Of a DNA stretch of 64,000 nucleotides, positions 1 to 14,148 are shown piece by piece (position 1 is the stretch's first letter; each line of letters starts with the position of its first letter). The notes beneath the pieces were generated by a model. It worked only from the letters and a program-made list of their open reading frames with translations, did not search any database and was not told where the DNA came from. This DNA comes from Serinus canaria. Lineage: Eukaryota > Chordata > Aves > Passeriformes > Fringillidae. A program made the translations under genes and the position numbers. The stretch covers positions 58,901,994-58,965,993 of the forward strand of contig NC_066316.1 in NCBI RefSeq assembly GCF_022539315.1, in the 5' to 3' direction.

Positions 1-3000
1 CCTGAAGAGTGGCAGGGTAGTTTTGTGTGACCTATTTTCTTGAGTATATTTTTTCTTATAAATGTACACAAATGAATAGGAATTAGGAACATTGCAAAAA
101 GTTGTCTATTGCATCTGAAACACAGGAAGTTCACAAGGCAGATGGGCAGGACAGTTTCTCCAAGTCTCTGGAGAGCTCAGCCCCACTAGCACAGGCACCT
201 GCAGGCTGCTGGGACCTTTGGGATGAACTTGGGGTGCAGCCCAAATTCTCCCTCTTGGTGCAAAGCCTTCGCCATTCTGTTGTTTGTGTGACACCCCAGA
301 GCCACAGTACAACCAAGCCTTGTTTCAAAAACTCATCAGCCTACGAAGTGGGCCCAGCAGATAGCTTACAGAAGATTTGTGGGTGCCTCTCCTGCTGCTG
401 CTTCTTCTCTCAGGCTACTCCTCTGCAGACACAAAACCGAAGGTGCTGCTGACTCTTCCTGAGAAAACTGCAGCTCTAAAGGCTTCGTGTCAGCCTAGTA
501 AGCATAAGATAATTTTTTGTGCATGGAGAAGAGGATGTGCACACTGCTTGTTGAGGGAAGAAAGAAAAAAGCTCTGCAGGAGACACCTCTAAACACTAGA
601 AACCTTTTAATAGCAGTATGTCCTCCTGAATGAACACAGTCAATAGTGTTACAGAGTTAAACATCACAATAACTTCTTTCATATCTTCCTCCTTACGATC
701 TTAACCTTTACTTTTCCATCTATGCTGCCTGCCTCCTGTGTTTCTTTCTCTTTCTGAGCCTGTTCTGCCTTCCCTGACCAATGCCAACATGTTCTCCACC
801 AGTAAATACCAGCTGCTCTTAAGAAGTCAGTGATGAATTGAAGGGGGGGGGGCAAAGAAAAAAGCTGAAGCCAGATTTTCTCTGCTGGTTAAAAGGCACT
901 AAATCTGACTCCAGGCTTACACTCCAGGGCTCCCTGATTAAGGCTGTTGGCCAAGGAAAACTTGTGTGTGGAAGGGGAAAGGCCATGGGTTTGCCCATTG
1001 CTCACAGCTGGGCTGGCACCAGGCTCCCTGTGAATTGCACAGGGCAGAGAAGGGAAGACTTGCTTAGAAAGCAACCATGTCTCCCCACAGACAGCCCAAA
1101 GGACACTTCTCCTTCTGCCCTGAGATGTGTGTTAGTGAGGAATAGGACCAGACCTCTCTGACCTCTGCCCAAATTTGCATCTTATTAACAATGTGGTCTT
1201 GTTAAATTTCATTAGCTTGAGCTTGACAAATACCTGTAATTGGTCTCAGAAAGGTTTTGGAGAAGAGGCTTTGCTTGGATTTGAGCTATACAGCATAAAT
1301 GAGTTGCTTTTCACTTTGGCAGGATGGACAACACTGGTAGCTATTCCACTCAACAAGTTCTGCCAGCATTTAAGGATTCAGATACTCAATGGGGATTTAT
1401 TATTTAGTCAAAAGCAGAGACAAAATTAGCAAGGATAAAACAGAATTTACAACAGCTATGTGCAAAGCTCTATCAAACAGGCTTTTTGCTCAGAGCTTAA
1501 CCTACAAATATGCCATATAGTCCTGCTTTTCATTGCAGAACAAGCGTGTGATGTCTTTATAGTGGCAACATCTAGCATAAGAATAAAGTCTTTTTTGCAT
1601 TAGTTTTCAGCCATACTGATACAAACATACAGAAATGTCTGTAACTGTGCTTAAAGTGAAGACCTACAAAAAGTGTCATGTATATATTTTTGAGACCCCC
1701 AGAAGCTGTGAGTCAATCACCACTGATTATGCATAGAAAGACCCAGATAACCTTGTCAAAATTTCATTGCAAGCACTGTGTGAAAACTGTGCAGAATTCA
1801 GGTAGTATACAGAAATACAATATCTGACATGTTTAAAAACTGCTTGTAAATGCAAAGGGGTTTCCAGCCAGCATTCATTAGTATAAAATATGGTTATGTT
1901 TTCTCTTGCTATTGCAGTAATATTTTGCTTTTCTCTTTTCATTTTTCTAGTTGAACAGAACACCAGTGCCAGCAAAACCAGTCTTCTCTTGCTATCCCAA
2001 GGGCTTGCAATGAGTGTGGCCCCTGAGACCTGGCATATGGGTACATGAGAGTGACAGCCCCCATGGGCTCCCCTGTCCCTGTGGGTGCTGCTCACCCCAA
2101 CTCCCAGGGCCACAGCAGCTCCCAGGCTGCCCTGACACCCCCCATAGTAAAGAGAGATGTGCAAAACTGTGTCATGACAAAAATGGGATGGCATTAATGG
2201 GAGGATGTCTTCATCCACATGATGGAAAGCTGTGCAAGGAAAAAGACTTGCTCTGCCAGCTTCCTGAATGAGGCAGGCAGAGAGGCAGCCCCCAGCTCAG
2301 CTGCTCTGGAGCTGGGGTAGGAGGCTGTGTGGTGGTTACCCTGGCACTCACAAGCAGTCAGCCTTGCAGGCTGCTTGGATCGTTTTCTCATTTTTTACTT
2401 TTCCTTGGTGCAAAGTACTATAGCTAATGAGGCTGAGTCCGAAAACTCTGCTATTCATTTAGTTGAAAATGTGCCAGCTTGACAAACCAATGGTATTTTA
2501 ATTGAACAAGTTTTTTGGATATCAAGGCATGTGGATAAATAGATTTACTACTGAGCAAGAATTTAGAAAATATGCATAATAAAAATATGCATAACATATG
2601 CATGTGTATTTCTCCTTCCTTCTGCATAAAGATGCAATAACATTGCAGTTAATATCTTATATATTTTGATATTTGTTCACATGCATATACTTTTGGGATA
2701 AAACATAGGAGTGCAATTAAGTTTTGAGTATTCATGTACTGTAGGTATTCTGCAACACTTTTTCCATCAAAAATATGGTTATATCACATGCTCAGCACAG
2801 GAAAGGCATGAGCATTTGCCTGCATTTCTCTATGCTTGGATAACCTTACCAATGGTATTGTTCTTGAAGGTATGTATACAATTTCTTAAGATTGTTTTTT
2901 ATCATGGAAAAATAGAAACTGAACATTTCCTGTATTTATTCTTTTGAACTATGACAGTGAAATTCAGAAATTGGCAAAGATGCTATTTAATTACTTACTG

Positions 3001-5896
3001 AGAACTGAGATGTTAAAAATCATCACAGTAAAAGCAATAGTAGTGGTAAAAAAATAATGATAAAAATGGCAAAAATAATAATTTTAACAAATAATGCAGG
3101 GAGTCTTGGGGATCCCCTGCAGTGTGATGGAGGGTGCTGTATCTCACTGCCAGGGGATGGCATAGCCTAGGATACAATACCCTGTCATATGGCTGCTCTG
3201 CAAAGAGAAGGGAGACAGTGACAAGTCTGGTTTGCCAGGACTTCCTCCTGTGACTTCAGGGAAAAAAAATTATTCATCTACATTTTTTGGTTAATCTCAG
3301 TGGATTTTTGAAAAGCCATGAATTTCATACCCTACACTGTCCATGTTCATACCACTGCTTCAGGAGTGTAAACCTGACTCTGCATTGCTACCTCCTTTGG
3401 TAAGAGATCCAGGATTTTACTCCTTATTTTTAATTTTCCTCATCTTGAGACTTTAAATCAGAGACTAGAATGGCAGTTATTTTTTGCAGTTTCAGTGTTT
3501 CGTTAATGGTGGTTTCTTCTCTTACCACATTCAGGACAATTGACTGCCTGTGATAGCTCAGACACCGGTTACAACATGCAGTAGAAAACAGCCCAGGACA
3601 AGCTGTGCTTTGACAGGGGAGCAGGGAACTGCACTCCCATTGCTTGGCTCAAGGTTCTGCTCTGCCATCCCTGAAAGCTGATTTAAGAGTGGGCTAGTGT
3701 CAAAAGAGGTGATTCAATCTTCCCTCAGTCACCTTTCAGCCTGCCACTGGCCCCATGTTGTTGTGGTGTCCCTCCAACTGGTACCAGTGTTCACATGGCC
3801 GTGCAATGAGCTGGATCCCACAGTTTATCTGCCTCAAAGCTGAACTTGACTTCTGTAACTGCCAGTGACAAGTTAATTTCCAGCAGCTGAGAGCACAAAG
3901 GAAGGGCTGGGTCAAGGGAGGAATTCAAGAGAGTAAGGAGAAGCTAGTGAGGTCTACAGGTCAGCCAGTTTAGTCATAAACAGCTTATGCATTGATTTTA
4001 AGAGACCAAGAGAAAATAACATCCTTTCAGAGCATGGCTTGCAATTGGTAGCATTGTTAAAGGGCATTTCCCCCTCTCTGTTAAGTTTGCACTTCAAAAC
4101 TATGCTATTAAATAAATAACTAAATGTGCCATAAAATCATTGACTCTGTTTTTCTACACTTTACTGTTCTTTGATTCTCAAATAAAGCACAAAAGAGAAG
4201 ACAGGGAGAGAATTAAGGAAAAGAAAGAGAATATAAGGGAATTTAAAAATTAATCTTTGACCTGAATAGCAGTGATGAGAAGAGAATTTTCTCTTTAGTT
4301 TATGGAAATTACAGTCTGCTGCCTAGATAGAGATAACTCTGCAATGCAACTTCATTCTTGCTGAGCTTTTCTTTCCTTTAATCCCGCTGACTAGAAACAA
4401 TCTATTTCTGTACTGTAAGCATCTTCAACTGAAAAGCTTTAATTTAATTTTTCTAGACAGGAATCGTCTTGAGATTCATATGTGTGACTACTGCTTTCTG
4501 GCTCCATAGAGAGAATAAAATTTATAAATCAGGTACTGCAGTTTGCATTTCATCAGCTGGGAAAGGGAGAATGAGAAAGATTCCTTGTGGAGATTCATTT
4601 AATAACAAAATTATAAATGAGATGCTTGCATGCAGCAAGTTGTGAGATGAGGAATGCAATGTGGAGTACAAAAATGCATAGCTAGCTCATGAACTAGTCA
4701 TAGCTGGTTTACTTTCACTGCAGTTTCTGGAATGGTGCTTGTATTTTCTACCTGCTGAAGAGCAGAAAAGTAAAGAGCATGCATCAAAAACTGAGTAAGA
4801 TGTATTTCACAGACTTATATATTGGGCTGACATGCATGGAAAAGAAAAAAGAGAAAACTGTAGATAGTTTTTCTCAATTGTAGGGAATTACTGACACAGA
4901 CTGACACACCACACACAACCGATTTAATCCCTGCAGCATCCCTGTAGGAAAACATGCAGAAATTGCTAACAATGGTGAAAGGGCTGCCAAGACAAAATGC
5001 TGCAACGCTGCAAGAATCACTTCATTATGCAGCCCTATGGCCATGGTTATCTGTACAATAAAAAGCCAAGTTGATTGGTTTTGCACTGTCTGTTCATTTG
5101 CAAAGGCTCTGGCCATGGCTCACGGGTCCCATCAGGGCTTTCCCTGCTGCAGCTCCAGTGGCTGCAGTCAGTGTAAAACAAAAAAGCCCTGTTCCTCCCT
5201 ACGATACATTTGTCAATTTTTAATCTCCAGTGTTAGCTATAATTTTTCTCAAATGTCTTTTAAGTTTTCACATGTGTTTGTTGTTGTTGTCTTCCCTCTG
5301 TTTCTGTCATAAAGGCAAAAAGTCCTTTGGCTCTCTGCAGCACTTGGTGCAGAGTTTTCAGAAGGTGTAAATCATGGAAACAGTGGCCCAGTGCAATGCC
5401 AGTCATGGGTATCATGGATTTGTCAGCAGCAGGTCACATACCTATTCCTGGAATGTTTGTTATAAAATAACAGATGCTGGCCATGCTATCACATTTTATG
5501 TTTGGTGTCAGGGTTGTTTATATGACAGAGCAGAGCAGCCAGCCAGTAGCACCCATCTGTGGCTGCACCAAAAAGCAGGAAAGAAACATAGGGAAACTAA
5601 AGGAGACAGAAAATTTTGTTCTCTCTTTGTCTTTTGTAAATTTCCTCATGCAGTAGAACAGAGGCCATTTGACAACAAGCAGAGTGGTATCTGTGGCCAG
5701 TGCAGCAAGCTGGGACCCAAATAAAACCATGGGGTTTTGTCTCATGTAAGCTGCTAGTGCATGGCTGAAGTTAAGTGAGAAGCAGGATTTTAGGCTCTCC
5801 TTCCCCTAGCATTTGTTCATGAGAAATTAGACCAGGGAGGCCAAAACTAATTTGCTTGAGCAGTAAAAGAATTTTGAGCACCTCCCTCCAGTATTA
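1..5896. other. Intergenic sequence, no gene recognised
   Basis: This is mostly AT-rich unique sequence. There is a GC-richer pocket at about 1990-2340 with overlapping short frames on both strands, none of which resembles a known family. A leucine-rich frame at 365-592 is discussed as a finding. No dispersed repeat was recognised. Confidence 0.6.
843..852 (+). repeat. Poly-G tract (10)
   Basis: This is a homopolymer of ten G in intergenic sequence. It is prone to length error in sequencing and to slippage. Confidence 0.95.
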
Positions 5897-5958
5897 ATTT
5901 ATTTATTTATTTAATTATGTATGTATGTATGTATGTATGTACGTATGTATAAATAAAT
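5897..5958 (+). repeat. Compound (ATTT)n-(ATGT)n microsatellite
   Basis: About four ATTT units are followed by about eight ATGT units with one ACGT variant, then AAATAAAT. It lies in intergenic sequence. Confidence 0.95.
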
Positions 5959-8900
5959 GTAGGACTGTATAATATCATAACAACAGAAATAAAACTAGGA
6001 TGAAATAAAGGTAATTTTTTAAAAATTGAATTAATTAATTCACAAAAACCATTTTCTTTCTGCCCCCTCATGGCTTGTATTGTGCACCCTTGATGTGAGC
6101 ACACCCTGCTTTGGAGAGCACCAGTTTAGACAGCCCACACACTGCCTGTGCCTCAAAACCCTCCCTGGAAAGCAAGGAGGCCATGGGTGTTTGCCCTGCA
6201 TTTGGCCACCTTCTCCTCCCCACCCACTTGGGTCAGAGCAGAGCTGGCATCACCTTTAGAAATTCTGTGCCTTGAGCACCTCTGTTACCTGCTCTAATGC
6301 TGCTCATATCAGATTGATACAATCCCTTGAGCAGCAGGTGCAGAGTTGTAATTACATCCATGTCATGTTCAGCCTGCACAGCACACAGATGTGTTATTTT
6401 TCTGCTTGATACACACTTCTGTTCAAATTATTCTAAAGCATTGGAGTCAGTGCAAAATATCCAAGTATACTTTTTGAATTTTTTTACAACTAGTGTTCAG
6501 GCCCTAAACTTTGCCAGACCTTTGCATCGCTCACTTTATCCTGTAGAAGAAGCAGACCCCACCTCTCTCTGGAAATATCTTCCAAGTTCTACTCTAAGCC
6601 TAATGCCACCAGTGGTCATAGCTCCACCACAATGTGCAGACACCTTGCACAAAACCAAACAACAGAAAAGCCCAGGCTAACACATTCATGGACCTCTCCA
6701 GACCTAAGAGGAAATTGGTCTGAGCATCTTCCTAAGTTCAGGAAGCAGATCCTGTCCTTCACAAGGGGCAAAACCTTTGGCTGTCATCAATCCCAGCCTT
6801 CATCATTTTGCAGCCTTCTGGTATTCTTCTGTCTGCCAACCCTAACCCTAGGACCAAACAGAACCTCAGTGACAGCTTGGACAGAACTTGCAGCATCATT
6901 CACCCTTGTCTTTACTTTTAGGGGTTTTGTTTGTGTAGGCTCCATGGGAAATCAAATTATGGGTATTCCCTCTGCAGATGCTAAAGGTTCTTGGCACTGC
7001 TCTGTGCCAGGGCTGTCCCTCACCCACTCAGCTCGGGAGGAGGCAGCCCTCACCATGGGTGAGGCATCCAGTGGGTGAGAAGTGTCTGGCTATCCTCAGG
7101 AGTGAAGATTTTTAATTTCTTTCTCAGGAGATTTTGTGCCAAATTATTGTTTGTTTCTGTGAGGGTTATAAAAAAATTCTCACAAAGCCCAGAAAGTTTT
7201 AGTAGGGTTTGACCACCACCAGGACTGTGGCTAATGGTGATAACTGAGGGGTTTTATTGTCTGCACCTTTGACTGAGCTTGTGGGCTGTCATTCAGATGA
7301 GGGCTAGGGCTTTATTTGGTGTTTGAATCAAGCAAACCAAAGCTTTCAAAGCCCCCACTGGAGACCTCACCCTGCAGGAGGCTGAGCTAGGAAGAAGGCT
7401 GGGATGACTTGTGTCAAAAGCCTTTTCTCACCTTTGTGCAGTTTGAGTGCTGTGATGTACCTCAGGGATGTTTCTGTAAGGTGATCACAAATTTAGGATT
7501 GAACCCCATGGGGAAAGAGGACTAATGTGCTCACCAAATATCCACACCTGCAATCCTCATGGCTGCTGATATCCTCTAAAATCCAATAACAAACTGAGAC
7601 TGTTTGCTCTGGTCTGCAGCAGCTGAGAGGTTATGAAAGTGGCTGCCTTCAATTACAGCCCATCTTTTCTCTCTTTTCTCATGTGTAATTCTCTGCCTGG
7701 ATGGATTTAAGGGCAGGGTGCTGGGAAATCAATAGCCTCAGGAATGAAAGTCATTGTTGGCATTTATATAAATTGCAGTCTAGAGAAGGAAAGGAGCTGA
7801 AAGCATTAGTCAAGGCTTTGCTCTCTTCCTTTCTTGCTCTTCCTCACTGTGTTACTCAGGCCAGGTTAGGATTTCTTCTAACTGGAAGTTAGAAGCCAAC
7901 ATGCCTGGGAAGGCAGATTGCTCCTGGGTGGGGCTGGCCAGGGGAAGATTCCCCATTGTACTTGTGGGAATCAGAATCCTTTGTCTGCTGGAGAAAGAAC
8001 TAGTTCCCTCCTTATTTATTCCAGGTTGGTGTTGGAGTAAATAAAATTTTTCCCTGGAGTCAGGCAAACCTGGAAACATTGCAGAACAACTAAGTCCTCT
8101 CTATGACCTCTTTAAAACAGCTTTGGTACCAAGGCAAAGCTAATGGCTGTGCTGCTCAGCCTATTAGAAATTAACAAGGCAAAGCAAGACTGCTGCTGTT
8201 GATGCTGAGGTTCAGAAAGTATGCCTTGAAACTATTTTCCAGGAAAGGTTTCGTTTTTAATTGTTGAGAAGTATTTATGACAGGAGTTAAATTTGTAAAA
8301 AGAAACATTTTTGTCTTTGGCAAAGCTATATTCATCATCTCAGAAGAGTAGTTTCAGTAGAAGACACTCAGGTAACACTCCAGTTTGTCTGACTACTTTC
8401 CTAAGCAGTCAGCCTAATTTCTTGGTCATAATGGTAAAATGATAAACTTTGTCATTATTACATAAAGCACAGGCAAGATTCAATCTTTTTGGATTTTAAA
8501 TCAGCCATAAGAGAGTAACATCCTTTAATGTTTAACAGCTTTTATGGACACCCCTGTTTTAATGGCTGTATCATTAAAGAGGGTATGTTTTAGCTGAAAA
8601 TATCAAACGCTAAAATTCTAACAGAATGTCCTGTTTGTCCTCTGTTTATAACATCTTTATGGCATATGTTAATAATTCAAGGTGAAAAAATAATTGTGGT
8701 TAAAATTCTACTACTTCCTGCATAAAAGCAGCTTATTGACCTTTCTAAAACCTTTTATTTCCATTTTTTTATTAGCTTACCCATGCGTTCTGTTGGAAGT
8801 TGAGGTTCAGAAATTCCTGATGCAAAGCATAACTTCTTGTTTGCATGACCTGAATTGCCCTGAGTCCACTGAAAATCCAGGAGGGAGAAAACAGAAAAAA

Positions 8901-11900
8901 CAAACTCATGGTGCAGCATCTCTCAGGTGCACAGAATATGCCTGGACCAGCAGGCAGTACAGGTAGTACACAGTAGAGTCTGTTTTGCTATCAATTTTGG
9001 GACTATTTCCACTATGCAGAGGCCTGTCATCAGAAAAAAAGGATGAGCACTGACAGTGAATACTGTCAAGAGATGTGTTCTCAATGGCACTTTGCATCCA
9101 GAAATGCAAAAATACTTCATGTGCTTCAGCTCTTACAGCACCACCTGCACATAAGGGTGGGGAAATGGAGGAATCAGAGGCATTGCCTCAAGTCCCCTGC
9201 TTTGAATTCCAGTGACTGCTCACCCCCCCTGGAGTCAAAAAGGCAAATGGAGAAGACAGCTTGTAGACACACAAACATTGCCCTGGTTTTGACAGCTGCC
9301 ACGTGCTGCCAGACGCTCAGCCTGATGCATTTTCAGCCATCTGACGTGCAGGACACAATGCCAGTTCTGCAGTCCTGCTCCTCCAGTTACAGCTCTATCC
9401 CTGGAGCTTTTAAAGTAACGGGGTTTTGGGTTATTTTTGTGACAACACATGCAGACAGAAGTACCAGAAATTTCAGTGGTTTTTCTGATCACTTTTGGGG
9501 GTTTCTTTTCTCTTCTTTGCTCTTGCCTATGCTTTAAAAACAGAGCAGATTAAGGGCTAACTGTACGGAATTGGAGCCTAAGAAAAATATGTAGGGTTTT
9601 TTCCTAGAAAACTTCTACTTCCAATTCTACTATCATGCAGCTTTGTACTTGAATCTAGCTGCAGTAAACAAGAAGTTACTGTAAAGCAATCAATATTCTA
9701 CTCAAACTGGGCCTGGAGGAAGAAAAGGTCCTGATGAGTCATTAATATCCATGGTGCCGGCAGAATTTATACTGTCTGATGATCCATCTTTTGCAGTCTG
9801 CTCTCAATTGTTGCATTTCTCATCCTGCCTTCCATTTCCCATTTTATTGAAGCCTTTCTTGGAAGAGGTCCAGCTCTCCCCCAGGAGCTCAGCTTTGTGG
9901 TAGCAGATACACCAACACAGGCTTCAGAGTGTTGTGGACTCGTTCTGAATGTAATGAAACTTCTGCCACTGTTGTATTTATAACAGACACTGAGGGATTT
10001 TGGTTAACAAGGACCCTGCTGGCCATGCTGGGTGCAAGCTGGTCACACCTGGAGAATAAATAACAGCATTGTGGCCTCCCCAGCCTATAGGTACAGCTGG
10101 TTGCTGTCATCAATTCAGCATCTCCCATTACAAAACCGAAAAATCACACACAGTGCCCCAGGGAATTCAGTTTCATTTGTAAATCTGGAGATTAGCCCAC
10201 TGTAAATGCACCAGACACAGCAGTCAAGCTAAATGTTGCAAGGCAATGCTGTGCCATTACTGGATTAATTCACCAAGCTCATCAGTATTTTAATCACCAG
10301 ATCCAGGTGGCTTTTCAGAACCATGGGATCATTAAAGCTCAGTGGGATTCCTCATATCTATTCCCACTCTATTCAGGAAGCAAATATTTTGCAGCAACAA
10401 TAGATTTATTTCCTGCAGCTGTCAAATGTTGAGAGCAATACATATTAATGTTTCTGAGGAGGATCTATTCCTCCTATCTGGAGTGCAAAGGCCATCTCAG
10501 AACTGCAGCCTGCAGTTCAGCAAGGCCAAAAAGCAGATTCTGACATTAAGAAATTAAAAGCTAATGTTATTTGTGTTTCTCATGGCCTGGATAAAACCAG
10601 TCATAGCTCACTGTGGGCCTCCTTCATGTGGAATGTGCCAGCTGAAGTGGCTCAGGGCAGCACAGGGACACGAGGAGGAAAGGCACAGGGACAGGTTTGT
10701 GTGCTCAGAGGCTCCTGGGTGCTGCCCAGTGCCTCAGCTCTGCTGCATCCAATGGAATGTAGGTGCCATCAGGCTGAGGAGCAGGACAGAGAACATGGAA
10801 TATGCTCTGGATGTCAGCATCATACAGCAGCTTGTCCAAGTCCTGGACTACAGGACCACAGGGGAAAGGTAAAATGCACTAATTTAGTGCTGCACATGGA
10901 CAAAGCCATGGAAGTAGGCAGGGTGCAGCTGCAGGCAAATGATAAAAGAAAACACAAAATTTTGCCTAGTCCTCTTTAGATTCAACTAATCAATTAACCT
11001 GCTGATGAGAAGTGCTTTGGACTCTTCATCCTTGAAGATGTTCACAAGTAGGCTACAGAAGGCTCTGGACAACATGATCTAAGTCATGCTGCCCCAGGGA
11101 CTCCTTCCATCTTAAATTATTTTATAACCCAATAACTCAGGAAAATAAGTAGCTAGCAGGCAAAGCTACTCAAAACATTTGTAAGGAGACATTGTTAGGG
11201 TTTATGTATTTATGTTATGTTATTTATATATTTTAGTATTTAGGGTAATAAATACTGATGTAACCCCTGAAAGGTGACAGTGCTCCTACTTTCAGAAAGG
11301 AGATGTCAATTAGCAGCACCATAAAAATGACAGCTTCTCAGTGCAGCACTTTAATAAGATGTATCCTGTACAGTATCACTGACTGAGAGAATAAGCTTTT
11401 CTTCACATTGATCTGTGTACACATTTCATGACTCTTCACTGAGATCCAGTACTGGGTACTATTACAATAGATTAAGTAAATGTAAATTAGTATTTTAGCA
11501 AGAAAATAGCAAATGAGTGGTCCTAATATTTGAATTTGCTGGAAAACTTTTCTTAGAGAGTAAGCAAAGGTTTTGCTGAGTCTAATTAATAAATAGATGT
11601 GAACTGACTAAACTTTTTCATTTGTTTTAACAAAAAAAGTCATGTTTTCCTGCTGTGCTGCTAAGGACAGTTTACAGCTTGGCTACAGTCTGGTAGCATC
11701 AAACTCCAGGGGATTCCTGAAGTGCTTTGTTGTTAAGTGTCAAAGGTTGTATTATAAACCTTAAATCTTCCATCTGCTCCTACTCCTCCTCTTTTAGTAT
11801 ATGCATGCACCTTTAGCCTTGGGGTTTTTGAGAGTTAAAAATTTTTTATTGGCTTAACAATAAAATCACTGTGAGTCAATTGCATGGTCATGGGCTAAAC

Positions 11901-12248
11901 TGACAAGCTGCACTGCTGACTTTAGGCACTGAAATGTAGGGAAAGGCCCTGGGTAGCAAAGACCTAGAACAGGGTCTGCTGCTGCTTCTGAAACTCAGAT
12001 AAGCTATTATCAAGTATCTTTGTATATAAAAGAAATATTTTTTCCACCTAAGACATTTGCACATCAGCTTTAGTATAGTACATCTCTCTGGTGATTTCTC
12101 ATGTCATCAAGAGACAGTCATGCCTGCCCTGCCTGGAAGCAACAAAAAAACTCCCACACTTCCTCTCCTGTTTGGTTCATGGTATTAAAGCATTCAGGTT
12201 GAAAAAAGTTTAATATCCAGAAATCTCATCTCTTTCTTTATTGCTTTA

Positions 12249-12260
12249 TTTTTTTTTTTT
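12249..12260 (+). repeat. Poly-T tract (12)
   Basis: This is a homopolymer of 12 T in intergenic sequence, of no apparent function. Confidence 0.9.
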
Positions 12261-14110
12261 CTGCCCTGGAATACATCAAATGATTGGAGTTTCTTTAGAA
12301 GTGGAGAAGCTGAAAATGTTTTATTTTATTTCTCTCTTCTGGCACCAAGAATGCCTCCTCCCTTCCAAAATTCTAACCTCAGAATTGCCATCACAGTCAT
12401 TTGTCTCAGACTTTAAAGTGCAAAGCAAAATCAGTTAGAGCTGTGCTCAAAATCTTCCTCAGATCCTCAGCATCACAGAGCTTCCAAGCAGAGAGGGCTG
12501 TAGTGTGAGAGGACACAGGTGAGCAGTGACAGTGTGCCCCTTGCTTGTAAAGGGAATGAGAAGCCAAGAGGCAGCAGTGACAGCTCAGCTTCCAGAAGCA
12601 CTGATGGGAAGCTGTGGCAGCCAGCAGCATCCTGGCTCGAGCATTCAAGCGCTGTGGAAGTGCATTATAGTTATAGTATAGAACTATTCATACTGTTCCA
12701 GCTGTGGCTTTGAATGCCATGCTTGTCTCTTCCTGCTTTCCTATGCCGTGTGGAAGGCCCTCAGACTAATTTTGCATCTTTTTCATTGAAATATCTGTGG
12801 CAGCAGCTTCTTAAACTCCCAAAAACCAAGGCAGAGGAAGGCAGAGGGGAAGGAGAGGAATAAATGGTGCATTATCAGTGCAGTAAAAATACCAAAAAGA
12901 AAACGACAGCAAAAACAAAAAAAGTTGCTTTAAAAAGATTTGGTCAGATTTTTAAAAAAAAATTAATGGGAACTGAGATCCTGCTCTGAATTCTGCCTCA
13001 CTCTAGGCCCTCCAAGCATTAGAGAAACCACCACGATGCTTGTGCCAGTGTTGCACCAGCTGTTTTTAGAGCAAGGTGGGGTAGAGAAAGGTAACACTGT
13101 GTTTATGCTCTGACACCTTCCTGCACTCTCACTTTATGCCACTTTAAGCCACTTTAGAAGATCCTTCACTGGAAATTAATTTCTGTCTGTTTCACAGCTA
13201 GGCACAACCTGCCACAAAAACAAAGGAGCTGAATTATCTGAGACCAGCTCTAAGCCACTTCCTTGTATGGAATAGGTTTAAAGGAAAAAGAAATACTTCA
13301 CTTATCCTTTTCCACTGCTCTTTTTAGTGGTATGAGAAGAGGAATTAAAATATTAAGCTTATTTTAGAATTGTATTTACATTAAAAAATCTTGCCAGTCT
13401 ATTAACAATGGAGATTTTGCTGTTTTCAGTCAAAAGACTGATATAAAAAAGGAGGGAGTAGGAACACACAGAGAAAAAACTTCTCTCCACAGAAAAACTG
13501 GAAACTTTCAATCAGGAACATTCCAAAGAGTGGCATGATTCTTAGGCATGTTGAAGAGGCAAGGTTTGTAGGTAGATGACCTACATTTTACTTGAATGAA
13601 GTAGCTTAGCTGGAAAAGAAATGAGGTTTTGGACACATAGACCCTCTTCCCTGAAGAACATGGAGATTTGAGGATTATCTAATTTGTTGATATCTATTAT
13701 TTTAGGAGACTTCTGTTGGACAAGCCTTCAAACAGCCTTGTCTCCTTAAGATGCCTCAGCTTGAACATTCAGAAACTCAGTTGAAAAACTGGGTTGTGGA
13801 AGATGTAGAACAGCCGCAGTCAAATGGATTAGCCATCTAAACAGTTAAGCTAAATTGTATCTTCTTTGATTTCACGGTCCTTATTAATTTCTGATGGAGC
13901 TTGGCAAATATATCCAAGGGCACCATTTGGGTTTTGAAGTGTAAATTGGTCCCTCCCTATCCTAGTTTAAAGCTCTAGTGAATCAATTTGCAAAACGTAA
14001 GAGTAATTTTTTCACGCTGCCGTTGTAATATATTCCACAAATTGAATCCACAGTGGCTGTGTCACTACCACTACTACTAGCCAGTTAAACACTCAGCCTC
14101 TCCAGCACTG

Positions 14111-14148
14111 GCCTGGAGAATTCATCCCAGCCTGGAGAATTTCTCCCC
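14111..14148 (+). repeat. 19-bp tandem duplication
   Basis: GCCTGGAGAATTCATCCCA is followed directly by GCCTGGAGAATTTCTCCCC. The first twelve bases are identical, with four later substitutions. Confidence 0.85.

Noticed and set aside
1727..2218. 163-codon minus-strand frame
   Set aside because: Lies partly in a GC pocket where both strands are open. The translation resembles nothing and has no splice context.
6838..6850. CCCTAA telomere-like motif
   Set aside because: Only two units, expected by chance. Not an interstitial telomere.
6632..7078. 148-codon plus-strand frame
   Set aside because: No family resemblance and no supporting signals. Chance is the simpler explanation.
9043..9537. 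164-codon plus-strand frame with ATG
   Set aside because: Cys/His/Ser-rich composition typical of chance frames in non-coding DNA, with overlapping open frames on the other strand and no recognisable domain.
10564..10872. 102-codon frame overlapping a GGTAAAATG donor-like end
   Set aside because: The donor match is mediocre and the translation matches no family. Another plus-strand frame overlaps it equally well.
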